From Clitoria ternatea (lineage: Eukaryota; Streptophyta; Magnoliopsida; Fabales; Fabaceae): a stretch of DNA of 64,000 nt. The stretch is taken from positions 105,168,501-105,232,500 of the forward strand of contig CM075669.1 of assembly GCA_037962975.1 (NCBI GenBank). The letters are read 5' to 3'. How positions within the stretch are numbered: the first letter of the stretch is position 1; each line of letters opens with the position of its first letter. This document shows, in pieces, positions 22,453 to 33,744 of this stretch. The notes below the pieces were generated by a model, which had not been told where the DNA came from, ran no database searches, and worked only from the letters and a program-made list of their open reading frames with translations. Made by a program: the position numbers and the translations under genes.

Positions 22453-24558
22453 ATGCAAACTTGATCTACCACAGGTAAAATTTATTTTGATCCTGAGATA
22501 GAAAAGTTTGTAAAGAAAATCAAGTCTTTGAAATCCAAAACATAAACTAAATCTTCTTCTACCTCTAAAAATTTTGAAAATTCAAATATGGCAGCTGAGA
22601 GGAGAACATTGGGACAATTTACTGCTATTAATGGTCCACCCAGAGTTTCAGGTATGTTTCAAGGACCTGTTGTACCAGTGGAGATTAAACCTGCTACTTT
22701 AAATATTATTCAAAACAATCAATTTGCTAGTTTAAATCATGAAGAACCATATGAACATTTAACTATTTTTTATGAGTTATGCAGCACAATTGGTTTTGAA
22801 CCCAATCAAGAAGAGTCTATTTACATGAGACTTTTTCCTTTTTCATTGATTGGTAAAGCAAAAGAATGGTTTAAATCTTGTCCACCGGGTAGTTTTGCAA
22901 ACTGGTCCGATGTTGAAAGAAAATTTTTGGAAAGATTTTATTCTCCTTCAAAATATTTTGAAGCAATGACAGCCATACACTCTTTTTCTCAAAATAATGA
23001 TGAATCACTAGGAGAGACATGGGAACGATTCAAGGCACTTTTGAGAAAGTGTCCAAACCATAACCTAAATGATGCCGAAAAGGTAAGAATCATTTACCAT
23101 GGTTTATTGCCTCAGTTCAACATGATGTTAGATGCTTGTGCAGGTGGTTCTTTAATGAACAAAACTATGGAGGAAGCCATAGAAATATTGGAATCAATGG
23201 CTATCAGTGACCGCCAAGCAAAGCATGAAAGAGGTAATGTATAGAGGAAGCCAGGAATGCTCAAATTGGGAGTAAATGATGCGGTGTTGGCTCAGCAAAA
23301 ATTACTGACCCAACAAATTGAAGTTATGAGCAAGCAATTGGAAAAACTCCAAATTGCTCAAGTAGCATCACCACCCCCTGCTCAACTTAAACAGTGTATG
23401 CACTGCATGGGAGAACAACCATGTGGTTACTGTGGAAATGAGCAAGAGCAAGCCAATTTTATGAATCATCAAAGAGCACCCTTAGGTAATTTTCCTTTCA
23501 ATCATGGAAATTCTTTTTCTAACAATTACCTGCAGGGTTGGCAAAATCAGAATATTGGCTGGAGATAGGACACTGGACCTTCCAACAAACCTCCTAACAA
23601 TCAGTTTAAACAACAACAAACTGACAATGTAAGATTGACAAGGATAGAGGAATCTATTCAACAGTTACTGTAGTTTGTGGAAACAAATGAAGCTGCCCGA
23701 AAAGCATCAGACATACAAATGGGACAGCTTGCAAAAGAAATAGCTGAATTAAAGAGTTTTGGGTTTACTGCAAACACTCAAAACCCAAGGGAACAATGTA
23801 ATGTTGTTTCTTCTGTTGTTGTAAAAATTGATTGTAAAGAAAAGAGTGATAAAAAGAAAGAAGAAGAAGAAAAAGAAAGTGAAAAAATAGAAAAAAATGA
23901 AAAAAATGAAAAAGAAAAAAATGTGCAAGTAAATACAGAGCAAGAAACAAACTGTATAACCCCGAAAAAATGTAAAGATCCGGGGAGTTTCACCATTCCT
24001 GTAATAATTGGAAATATCAACATCAGGAATACGTTATTAGATTTAGGGGCTAACATCAACTTGATGCCCTTAGAATTAATAAAGCGCATTGGTGAATATG
24101 AGCTAAAAGAAGCAAAGACAGAATTACAGTTTGCGGATCGCTCTGTCAAAAAGCCTTTTGGGATTGTGGAAGATGTACTGGTAAAGGTTGATAAGTACCA
24201 CTTCAGAGTTGACTTTGTGGTACTGGATATTAAGGAGGATACTGAGATCCCCCTGATCCTAGGAAGACCTTTCATGAAGACTGCAAGGATCAAAGTAGAT
24301 ATTGATCTAAGTATGGTTGCAGTCAAGGTTTATGAAGAAGAAGTAAGCTTCAGTGCTCATGAACACCTCAGGACAAGTAATGAGGAAAAAGTTTACTCTT
24401 CAACTGAACCAGGTATATCTCTTCCCAATCAATTAAATTGTTTTAAATTAACCGATGCCTTGAAAGATGAAAAACAGGTAATTAAGCATCGGAAAAGAAG
24501 AAGGAAGAAGAAAAAGACAGGTGATTCCTCAACGAATATTGGGAGACCACCTGATTAA
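22453..24558 (+). pseudogene. Gag-protease of element F1, in frame but with five nonsense codons
   Basis: One 702-codon frame runs from ATG 22453 to a stop at 24556, broken only by nonsense codons at 22462 (TGA), 22543 (TAA), 23242, 23566 and 23671 (TAG); I see no frameshift. The Athila-type capsid region (about 22588-23230) includes LSLIGKAKEW-like sequence, here FSLIGKAKEWFKSCPP. A Cys-rich stretch follows near 23395-23435 (CMHCMGEQPCGYC). The acidic/Lys-rich purine tract lies about 23820-23930. The retroviral-type protease has DLGANINL near 24040-24063, with Asp-Leu-Gly in place of Asp-Ser-Gly, as in F2. After the protease the frame ends in a basic tail and pol is missing. Four of the five stops fit C-to-T change of CGA or CAG, judged against F2. 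The gene cannot make full-length Gag as it stands. Confidence 0.88.
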
Positions 24559-24742
24559 TCAGAGGTAATGTCTGGCTGGAGACATTAAATCTAGCGCTCA
24601 ATGGGAGGCAACCCATTCTTTTCTTGTTATTTTCAAATAAAAAAATATTTAGAATTAATTTTTCTTAAAAGAAAAGGGATTTAAAACCCAAAAGAAAAGG
24701 TTTTTGAAAATCAAAATTTTGAAAAATCAAAAACAGAAGCCT

Positions 24743-24821
24743 ACGCGTAGCGCCACTGTGACGCGTAGCGTGGACTCTGAATTTTGGACCTGACGCGTAG
24801 CGTCCCATCCACGTGTAGCGT
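24743..24821 (+). repeat. Inverted-repeat pairs (18-bp offset) after F1 gag-protease
   Basis: ACGCGTAGCGY-type units start at 24743/24761 and 24793/24811, each pair offset by 18 bp. They belong to the same motif family as in the F LTRs. Confidence 0.9.
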
Positions 24822-24863
24822 CAGCGCCCACGTTCAGTTTTTAAAACTGAACCAGAGAGGCCC

Positions 24864-24990
24864 ATCTTAGGTTTAAAAACCTAAGATCTCCTCTCTGCCT
24901 CACTTAGTTTACAAAACCTAAATTTTCGAAACCCCCTTTTCTCTCTTCCAAACCTTCTCAATCCTATTTGCTCAAGGAATCACAAGTAAG
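24864..24990 (+). promoter_or_regulatory. Putative internal promoter, leader and splice donor for F1 ORF3
   Basis: A 24-bp inverted repeat at 24864-24887 has 11-bp arms (ATCTTAGGTTT) around AA, with a TTTAAAAA core. A pyrimidine-rich stretch follows (CTCCTCTCTGCCTCACTT, later TTTTCTCTCTTCC). A GTAAGT donor sits at 24986-24991. F2 keeps the same arrangement (39342-39474) with an 18-bp perfect palindrome. Promoter and splicing roles are inferred. Confidence 0.5.
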
Positions 24991-25714
24991 TGTTCTAATC
25001 CTTTCTCTTTAGTTTTGGTTTTAAATTTTGATTTTTAGAAATAAATGTGGTTAGGATTGGGATTAGAAGACCATTCGAATTGATTGCTGTTAGAATTAGG
25101 AAATTGAATGGATATAATGTGGTTTGGAAAGGGGTTACTACTGTGCAACCCCTATTTTTCTCTGTTCTGCGCAGTTCACGCGTAGCGTCCCACTGACGCG
25201 TAGCGTGAGGATGAACTGCAAGCCCACGCGTAGCGTCCCACTGATGCGTAGCGTGGGCAGAACAGGCTTACGCGTAGCGTCCCACCACGCGTAGCGTCAG
25301 CCTCTATTTTTAATTTTGTTAATTTTTGTTTCTTTTTTTTTTTGTTAATCTGTTTAACATGCTGTGTGTTTGTTTATTTATTGTTTTCTTTTTAAAATTA
25401 ATAAATTTTCATATTTAATATTTGTTATACTTTCTTGTATAAAAATATAAAAATAAATTTGTATAAATTTTGAATAAATTGTATGAATTTCATTTTGAAA
25501 ATTTTATTCAAAATTACTTAAAAATATATATGTTAACTTTCTTTATAAATCACAAAAATACAAAAATATGTTGTTGTGTGAATTTCATTTTTAGAAAAAC
25601 CAAAAATATTTGTGTTTCAAATTTTGTGTAAATATTTGGTTGATTGTATAGGATTGTTAATGTGTGATTTACTTTTTAATATGTGTTTAATTTTAAAATT
25701 TTTACTTTTTGCAG
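24986..25714 (+). other. Putative intron ahead of F1 ORF3
   Basis: Donor GTAAGT at 24986; acceptor TTTTTGCAG ending 25714, directly against the ORF3 ATG. The span is 729 nt. It is T-rich in its 3' half and carries inverted-repeat pairs at 25178/25196, 25226/25244 and 25270/25287. It has no ORF of note. The F2 counterpart spans 841 nt. Confidence 0.55.
25178..25297 (+). repeat. Three inverted-repeat pairs with matched outer arms (F1)
   Basis: Units (ACGCGTAGCGT or one-base variants) start 25178/25196, 25226/25244 and 25270/25287. Outer arms pair across each couple: TCACGC with GCGTGA, and GCCCACGC (25222-25229) with GCGTGGGC (25251-25258). Confidence 0.9.
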
Positions 25715-27009
25715 ATGGCACCAAGGAAATCCATTCCCACTACTGGTCCCTCTAAAAGAGAGAGGAAGGCCACGGATACTGACACCACCTCTGAGGATCT
25801 TGATCTTCAGGGACAGGAGGTGTTAGGACCAAGGGATCCTACCAGATTTCGTACTGATGCGAAGTGGGCACGGTTTCATCAAATCAAAGGCCAGAGACTT
25901 ATCTGGGAGAGGGTCCTTGATTTGAGTGCAGGAGATTACCCTGAGCTTCAGGATGGAGTTCAACAGAGGAGATGGGGACCTCTATTCTCTCTACCTACTG
26001 AGGGGACCCCATCTTAGTGATGGAGTTTTATGCAAATGCCTTCCAGACTCGCCAGGATGCACCAAGTATAGGACAGCAGCGGACGAGTTGGGTGAGGGGC
26101 CGGCATATTTCATATGACCGGGACACTATCAGTACCCTATTGGGTAATCCTTGGGAGCCTACTCCCGAGGATGACACTTGTTTCTGGAAGGAAAACAGAA
26201 ACAAGATTATTGCCGAGGGAGAGTTAGGATACTCCCTCGAGGAGGTTGCTCACTTCTTGAGCAAAGATGGAATCTTTTTCAACCTGAGTAAGGTTGGAAG
26301 GAGTCCATCTAACCTCCTAAAGACCCATCTTACCCCTATAGCCCAGGCGTGGTCCCACCTCATGCTTCATAACATCACTCCTATCACCCATCTTTCATCT
26401 CTTCCAGTTGAGCGTTGTTGCCTTCTATTTTCTATCCTCCAGGGTCATACCATTGACATAGCTGAGCTTATATCTAAGCAGATTCACTTGTATGCCCTTG
26501 GGTATAAAGTGAACCGCCCCATTCCATTTCCTCTCATCATATCTGCCTTACTGAGGAGGCAGGGAGTCATTGTACCTTCACCTGAGTTCACTAGTTCTTC
26601 GGGGAGAGTTCCCAAAGTTTTAGTGAACAGAGATTATTTCGTCCAGCAGTGCGAGCTTCCACCACTAGAGCAGGAGGCTCAGCCCAGACCTAGGAGGAGG
26701 AGACCACCAGTGCAGCCTCCATCTACTGATGCTGTCACATAGGGCTTTGCCCGGATATCACTTGAGCATCAGCATATGATGCAGATGATGGCTGCCACTC
26801 ATAGAGCTTATATTCATCTTCACGATGAATTTTATCAGTATAGGTTACAGGGAGAGGGAGCACCTTATGTTACCCCGGCCGAGTTTGCAGCACATGTAGC
26901 TTAGCCCGGTGATTTACCTACCTACCCTGAGACTGGTGGATCGTCTAGCGCACAGGCTGACTCTGACGGCGATGATGAGGAGGAGGATGATGATCAGATG
27001 GAGGATTGA
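25715..27009 (+). pseudogene. ORF3 (env-position, plant-transposon-protein-like) of element F1, broken
   Basis: The ATG directly follows a splice-acceptor-like TTTTTGCAG. The product starts MAPRKSIPTTGPSKRERK, then a long domain about 80-340 rich in Trp/Tyr/His (for example RTSWVRGRHISYDRDTIS), then a Pro/Arg-rich stretch and an acidic C-terminus ending at 27009. The position, 3' of where pol should be, is that of the env-like third ORF of Athila/Calypso elements. I see no signal peptide or clear membrane helix, so an envelope role is not supported by sequence alone. Breaks: a one-base loss in a G run near 26004 leading to a stop at 26015, TAG at 26740 and TAG at 26903. The two open pieces are 25715-26014 and 26017-26739. 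Confidence 0.75.
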
Positions 27010-28272
27010 TGATGCCATCTTCTTATTTCTTTCATTTACTTTGAGTACAGTTATTTTTAGTTTATATTTACATTTACATTTACACTTTATATTATGGTAT
27101 TTTATTATTGTGTGGTGTGTTTTTACGTAATTAATTGTTTTTGCATATTCTATTTGAAAAATAATCAAAAAAATCCAAAAATAAAATTTATCTTTTAATA
27201 AATTAATCAAATTTTTGTTAGTAAGTTAATACACTTAGAGTTTTTACACAATGAAACTTAATTTTGTAAAATCAATTATTACCTCTTTATAACTTAGGAA
27301 TTTTGATAAATTTAATTACAATAGGTTTATTAACCATCAAGCAAATTTCAATAGCCCGGTGAGCAGAGAGATATCTTTTATATACTTGAGGGTTTAATCA
27401 ACATATTTTCAATTCGAATTGATTTTGCTTTAATCTCTGATTTGTGTTGTTGTACAGAAAATTCAGGAAAATGATCAAGGCATATTTTTGGTGAAAAAAA
27501 CCTTGGGCCAAACAGCTTACCTTGGTAAAAATTATTTTATCCTTTACAAGCCAATTTGAGCCTAAAATAAAATTCCTTGGTACCCTTAAACCTAAATCTG
27601 TTTTTACCATTCCCTATACTTGATTGATAAAAAGAGCAGTTGAAATAAATGAAAAATATTTTGAATGTTCTCACAAAAAAAAATGGGGAGTGAAAATAAG
27701 CAACTTGATTATTTTCAGAAAAAAATAAAGTATGGAAAAGAAAAGTCAAAAATAGTGAAAAGAATCAAGTTGGGGGTATTTATTTTCATCAACAAAAGAA
27801 ATGAGAGTTTGGGTCAAGAGAAAGCCTAAAAAATTATAAAATACTCTTTTATAATTTCAGGTTTTTGAATTCCAAGAAAAACCATTGATTCTTGTAAGCC
27901 AAGCCTCATTACAACCCGCAAAAAGACCTTGTGATTTCTGAACTAATTCTGTATAAATAATCATTGATTAGATGACAAACAAAGTTAAATTCGTTTGATC
28001 TTATGATTGATTGAGTGAAACAGGTTACCTATTACATAGAGATAAACACCTGTGGGGTAAGCCTGAAATTCTGCTTGATTGTTAATAAAATATTGTAAAA
28101 AAAAATTTATCATTAAACCTTTGTTATACTTGATACCAATTTTTGATTATTACAAAATTAGTTAAATTGTGAAAATTACTTTTTGTTGTAAATTCTCGGA
28201 CTAACTCAAAAATTTGATTCCAAATTTTTATTTTTCTTATTTTTCTCTCTTGCTCGAGGACGAGCAATGTCT
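27010..28272 (+). other. F1 untranslated 3' internal region
   Basis: AT-rich sequence between ORF3 and the polypurine tract with no gene. It aligns throughout with 41611-42840 of F2, including CTTGGGCCAAACAGCTTACC and the TTGCTCGAGGACGAGCAATG block just before the polypurine tract. The latter is an inverted repeat (TTGCTCG / CGAGCAA) conserved in both copies. Confidence 0.8.
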
Positions 28273-28287
28273 CAAGTTGGGGGTATT
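28273..28287 (+). other. F1 polypurine tract
   Basis: CAAGTTGGGGGTATT directly precedes the 3' LTR; the same sequence occurs in F2. Confidence 0.85.
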
Positions 28288-29855
28288 TGTTAGTCCTCAA
28301 ATTTTCAATAAAAGCTTTAATAAAAATTTCATAAAAATTACAAAAATTAGTTTAATTTGTTAGAAAATTAGGATTTAAATTCAATAAATGGATGTTGATT
28401 GGAAATAATCTGCCCTTGATAAATTTTCTCTAAGTTTTGCAGTGAAAAAGTTAAGAAATCAAGAGAAAATTACACTGGAGGAGCTGACGTGTAGCCTCAT
28501 CCCACGCGTAGAATTAACGGCTATTTTTGATGCTGACGCGACGCGTCACAGCCATGCATAGCGTCAGTGCTGCGTGGTCTCCACCTCCACTTTGGCCGAC
28601 CACTCCACTTAAACCCAATAATGGGCACTCCACTCAGCACCAATGGGCATCCCACTCAGCATGAAAGGCCAAAACTTGGTGGAAACATGTTCATGTGGCC
28701 AGGCATGATCAAATTTAATAATTTGAAGTGGCCATTATCAAGTGTTTAATGGAGGCTGAGTCAGGGGTCTGACGCGTAGCGCCACACTGATGCGTAGCGT
28801 CAGCACCCTTGCTCAGCCCTATAAATAGGGCCGTCCAACACCATTCTATATCATCCCATAGCATCCCATTCTCTTCTTTTCTCTCTTTGTGCTCGACTTT
28901 GAGTACTTCTTTTGTGAGTTGTAGTTCTAGAATAGTTTTCTAAATACTTGAGTATGTTTTGGTGTATTGTGATCGTTGTATTGTGAAGTTCCCATCGTCT
29001 TCGTAATGTCAAACTCTGTAAGTGTTGTTTTTACTTTCACCATGTGTAACTAATTTGTTTATGTTGGAATTGGTGAACTAATCTATTGAGTATAATGTTG
29101 TGAATTCGACCTCTGCATGTTTATGATTCAAGTCCATGTTAGTATTTCAACCTTTATTAATATGAACGTCAAACGGGAGAATGATTTTCATGTGTATTGA
29201 AACTTGTTTTATTAGTATGAATGTCAAACGGGAGAATGATTTTTCATGCCGTATTGAAACTTGTTTTGATGAAAGTAAAAGTTGGAATACCCTTGGTATC
29301 TCAATTCTATAGGGGTTGTTAACCATTGTTGCCATAAGACCAGTTCTTAAAGCAAGTTTTTACTGAGAAAGCTCACGAGGGATCGGACTTTACGATGAAT
29401 TCTTAGAATTTATATCACGAGGGATCGGTTATAATGATTTTAAGCTGCAATGACATGAAACTTGATGATTAAATATGCATGTCTTGAGTTCCTTATTGTT
29501 ATTCTAGATTAGGGATCCAATTTCCAACATAATTTGCTTATCAGTGTTTATCTCAAGTATCTTACCTATTTTAGATTGCAACTCAACTTTTTAGATAGAT
29601 TTTATTTTCTTTTTATCTTATGAACCACTCAATCATGCTATCCTGTGAATATTGTATAAATTGTATATAAATCATTCTTTTGTCTATAACTTTCTTCACA
29701 TTTATCATAGTAAATAGAAAATTACTGTTGATATTGGACTTTCAATCCCAGTAGAACGATATCTAAATTTTGAAAACTACAAATGATTGGTGCGCTTGCC
29801 AATTAACAACCCGGTGGTGGAAACGAACTGTTGAGACGCTATCGCCGGGTTAACA
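28288..29855 (+). repeat. Element F1 3' LTR (1568 bp)
   Basis: Runs from TGTTAGTCCTC to GGGTTAACA, with its TATA box at 28820-28827 and inverted-repeat pair at 28772/28790. The element is followed by the duplication ttcac. Confidence 0.93.
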
Positions 29856-29860
29856 TTCAC

Positions 29861-30741
29861 CGAGTCCTGCTTGACTCTCCACCTCAATCACTGGGTCCTA
29901 CTTGACCACTGGGTAGCTCAACTGGGCACAAAAACCATGGGAGCCAGAAACGAGGGGCTATACATACCGTCGGCCGTCCCACACCACACAATCATACATA
30001 TATAATTCACATTCCTCATATCATATCACAAGTGGCCATCAACAACAACACATACTCATCAAATGGGCGACCTACTTGTCAAGCCCGTCATCACAAGGCC
30101 ACTATACACACCAATTCATCACAATGTATAACGCTTTAATCTCACAATCACCATAAACCATACACAACTCACATTCATACATACATACACATGCAATTAT
30201 CATCTAACAATCTTTCTTACCGTTTTAATACTTAATTCGATGACCCGAACCCAACATACGCACCTATTCTAATTAATTACAACCCGAACACCCCCTTACC
30301 TCGATTCCAAGCTTCAACGATTTGTTATTGATGCTGATTGGGTCCTCTAAGTTCTGGGTTCAAGGTTCCACCTCCGAATTCAACACCCGTTTCGTCACTC
30401 GGTCCTCCGACGTTCGCTTCGCTACCTACGGAGGTCGAAATGCAAAACCCATAATCGTGATATTACCCTCATTGTTTTAAATACCATTTTTTTTAAGCTC
30501 CCATGCACTGGAGGAATGGAAAATGGAAGCTTCCCCCATCATGCATGGCCATTCGGTTAGGGAGTAAAAATGAAAAGGGAGGGGATAACTCAATTCAAAT
30601 GGTCCATTGTACTTACCTCAAAGCCACGATCTCAAAAATGGGGTTATTTCGGAGTTTTGACGCGGAATAAGCCTTCCCTTGGAGCATGCAGCTCTCGGCA
30701 GTGAGAGGGAGGAGGAGAAGAAGAAGAAGAAGAAGAAGAAG

Positions 30742-30773
<32 letters not shown>

Positions 30774-31052
30774 GGCTCGCCGGAAATGAATGAGGAAGAA
30801 GATGGATTTTTATTATTTAAGGCTCAGGGGAAAAATGGTCATTTCCCCATTTCTTTTATAATTTCTTTGAAAGTTTTAGTTAAACTTTTACCTCCTTCTA
30901 ATTACACCTCATTTAACCCTTTTGTACTTAGTCAATCAATTAAATTTATTTATTTCCATACTAGTTATTGCTTTTATATCAAATAAATCTCTAAAACAAT
31001 TATTAATATTTTTTGCTACTCAAAATTTTTCTAAAATATTAGGGATGTTACA
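29861..31052 (-). repeat. Solo LTR D, proximal segment
   Basis: On the minus strand it contains the LTR start (31052), the (CTT)n leader about 30771-30716 and the AGGTAAGT donor at 30618-30611. No coding region. Confidence 0.85.
30716..30771. repeat. (AAG)n microsatellite in LTR D leader
   Basis: About 18 AAG repeats. On the element strand this is a (CTT)n pyrimidine leader similar to that of element A (5268-5303). Confidence 0.93.
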
Positions 31053-31057
31053 CATTA

Positions 31058-31931
31058 CCCACATTTCTTATTTCCCCTAAATTATAGGGTTAGGGTTTCA
31101 TTAAAAACCCAACAACCATCATAAATGTTCATCATTTCCCATCATCTTCATGCCATTTCATGTACCCCTCAAGGCCATCATAAAACTCACATTAAAAACA
31201 CCCCACCTTAGGGTTTCTCATCATAAATGCCTCCCCCAAAGCAACCCACAAGCATTTCCCTCTCAAAAACCATAATAACCTTAAAACCTAGGGTTTAAGC
31301 TCAAGAAATTAAGATGAAACCTTACCTCAAGCCAAGAGTGAAGTGAGCTCTATTAGAGAGAGTGTATGTGATGAAATTAGAAAGGGAGAAGGAGGAAGAG
31401 AGCTTCCAAACCAAGGGCTCCTTCTTGCTTGATAAAGATGAAAATGGAAGCAAAAGGCACACACACCACTTTGTGGGTTTTTGAAGAAGAAGATGATGAT
31501 GAGTGAAAGGAGAAGTAACGAAGAAGTAGAGAGTATAGAAGAAGGGGAAATGCAACGTAAATGAGAAGGGAAAAAGAGAGTTTTGGCATTTAATTATATC
31601 CCTTCACTTAAAGCTTCTCTGTTTTAAATCAAACAGGATCTTCGTTCAGGCTCAATACTTCATCTAAAAATTATTCCGAATATATATTTGGATTCCCAAC
31701 AATATCCTTAACAGCCCTGACCACTAACACCTCAATCAGAAATACTTGGTCTGACACCCACATTTTAATCGGGTCTAATTTTAACTCATAAAGCCCCAAT
31801 AAATTATGAATAATCCCCAAAAATCTTAATTTAATTATTTTTAGCATTTTCAGACCTTAATCAACTCACATATAATTATTTAATATTTATTCCCAATAAT
31901 TTATCATTTATATAAAATTAGGGATGTTACA
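31058..31931 (-). repeat. Solo LTR C1', proximal segment
   Basis: On the minus strand it includes the LTR start, the conserved block shared with C1 and L (31660-31775), a pyrimidine-rich leader around 31590-31380, and the donor-like AGGTAAGG (GT at 31325-31324). The small frames here are LTR sequence. Confidence 0.83.
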
Positions 31932-31936
31932 TTTTT

Positions 31937-32015
31937 CGCCTAAACTACATAACTCGCTCAAGCGAGATCTTCTTGAATCAAAAGTGTGGCTACTGGCCAC
32001 ATTCGCTTAGACGAG
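31937..32015 (+). repeat. Solo LTR C1, segment 2
   Basis: A 79-bp piece of C1 between C1' and F2. It holds CGCTCAAGCG (31955) and related degenerate copies (31937, 32004). Confidence 0.75.
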
Positions 32016-33582
32016 TGTTAGTCCTCAAATTTACAACAAATCCTTTAATAAAAATTTAATAAAAATAATAAAAATCTGAGGAATTTGTTAGAAAATTAAG
32101 TTTTAAATTCAATAAATGAATGTTAATGGAAATAATCTACCCTTGATCAATTTTCTCTAGTTTTGTAGTGAAAAAGTAAAGAATTTAAGAGAAAATTGAA
32201 GAACTAGAGAAGCTAACGCGTAGCATCAACACCACGTGTAGCGTGGGTACTTTTGATGCTGACGCTACGTGTCACAGCCACATATAGAGTCAGAGCTGAG
32301 CAGACTCCACAGCCAGCTTGGCCAAGCACAAACCTTTTGACCCATAATTGGCCACTCCACTCAGCACAAATGGCCAAAACGCAGTAGAGAAAGAGACATG
32401 TGGCCAAGCATGATTGAATTTAATAATCCAAAGTGGCCATTATCAGCTGCGTAAATGGAAGCTGAGTCAAGGGTCTGACGCGTAGCGTCACACTGATGCG
32501 TAGCGTCAGCACCCTTGCTCAACCCTATAAATAGGGCCATCCAACACCATTCCTAGTATCCCATTCTGAGTATTTCATTCTTCTCTTCTCTTATATACTC
32601 GAGTTTGAGTATTCCTTTTGTGAGTTTGTAGTTCTAGAATAGTTTTCTAGATACTTGAGAGTGTTGTGTAGTATTGTGATCGTTGTATCGTGAAGTTTCC
32701 ATCGCCTTTGTAATGTCAATCACTGTAAGTGTTGTTCTTACCTTCACCATGTGTAACTAATCTGTTTATATTAGAATTGGTGAACTAATCTTTTGAGTAT
32801 GATGTTGTGAATTCGACCTCTTCATGTTTATGATTCAAGTCCATGTTAGTATTTCAATCTTTTATTAATATGAACGTCAAACGGGAGAATGATTTTCATG
32901 TGTATTGAAACTTGTTTTATTAGTGTGAATGTCAAACGGGAGAATGATTATTCATGCCCTATTAAAACTTGATTTAATAAAAGTAAAAGTTGGAATACCC
33001 TTAATATACCAATTACTAGGAATAGAATTGGTAATTGTTGTTGTCATAAAGCCAGGACTTAATGCAAATTTTTATTGAGAAAGCTCACGAGAGATCGGAC
33101 TTTACGGTAAATACTTAGAATTTATATCACGAGGGATCGGTTATAATGATTTTAAGCTGCAATAATATGAACTTGATGATTAAATATGCATGACTTGAGT
33201 TCCTCCATTATTATTCTAGATTAGGGATCCAAATTCTAACATAATTTGTTTATTTGTGTTTTATCCTCAAGTATCTTAATTGTTCTAAAATTTCAACTCC
33301 ACTTCTTAGATAAATTATTATTCTCTCTTTACTACATGAATAACTCAATTATGCCATCTTGTAAATATTGTATAAATTGTATATACATTATTCTTTTGTA
33401 TAAGTTTTGATAAATTTACCATAGTAACTAAAAAATTACTGTAACTATTGGACTTTCAATCCCAGTGGAACGATATCTAAATTTTGAAAACTACAAACGA
33501 TTGGTGCGTTTGCCAATTAATAGACCCAACAGTAAAATAAAATAATAAGTTTTCTACATCATTATATTTTCTGGGTCTAACA
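32016..33582 (+). repeat. Element F2 5' LTR (1567 bp)
   Basis: Runs from TGTTAGTCCTC to GGGTCTAACA. TATA box at 32526-32533; inverted-repeat pair upstream at 32478/32496. Confidence 0.93.
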
Positions 33583-33589
33583 AGTTTTC

Positions 33590-33607
33590 TGGCACCGTTG
33601 CCGGGGA
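33590..33607 (+). promoter_or_regulatory. F2 primer-binding site (tRNA-Asp type)
   Basis: TGGCACCGTTGCCGGGGA differs at one base from the complement of the plant tRNA-Asp 3' end. Confidence 0.88.
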
Positions 33608-33744
33608 TTGAATTGATTCAGTAAACAGTAAATTTTTAATTACCGTGGTAAAAATAATTTACCTTAGTAAATTTTTTTAAAATTTATTCATTCATTTATT
33701 TATTTTAACATTATTTTACTAACATTTCTTTAGTTAGTGTGTTT

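Larger units (their letters stand above)
20736..29855 (+). mobile_element. Element F1: Athila/Calypso-like, non-autonomous (pol deleted), complete with both LTRs
   Basis: Two LTRs (20736-22304 and 28288-29855), an Asp-type primer site, gag-protease remnant, ORF3 remnant and polypurine tract are present, flanked by a perfect ttcac duplication (20731-20735 and 29856-29860). By hand I count about 51 substitutions and one indel between the LTRs (about 3.3%), mostly transitions. Against F2 it lacks about 3.2 kb covering reverse transcriptase, RNase H and integrase. It is an old endogenous, virus-like element with broken genes. Confidence 0.93.
19089..31052 (-). mobile_element. Solo LTR D (about 2.8 kb), minus strand, nested in C1'
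   Basis: On the minus strand it starts TGTAACATCCC at 31052 and ends GGACGTCACA at 19089. The target duplication catta is perfect (19084-19088 and 31053-31057). Its own sequence is 31052-29861 and 20735-19089, interrupted by F1. It has no internal region. Its start resembles Tekay-like LTRs. On the minus strand it has a (CTT)n leader at about 30771-30716, as in element A, and a consensus donor AGGTAAGT (GT at 30616-30615). Confidence 0.88.
15961..31931 (-). mobile_element. Solo LTR C1' (about 4.0 kb), minus strand, nested in C1
   Basis: On the minus strand it begins TGTAACATCCC at 31931 and ends AGGGTCTCACA at 15961. Its own sequence is 31931-31058 and 19088-15961. The flanks are gtttt (15956-15960) and ttttt (31932-31936), a target duplication with one mismatch. 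It belongs to the same LTR superfamily as C1 and L but is diverged. No primer site or internal region is attached. Confidence 0.83.

Noticed and set aside
23749..24326. Minus-strand frames rich in Phe and Ser
   Set aside because: These are the complement of the F1 gag-protease purine tract.
25715..27009. Calling ORF3 a true envelope glycoprotein
   Set aside because: The position fits env, but I see no signal peptide, fusion-like or membrane segment, so only an env-position label is used.
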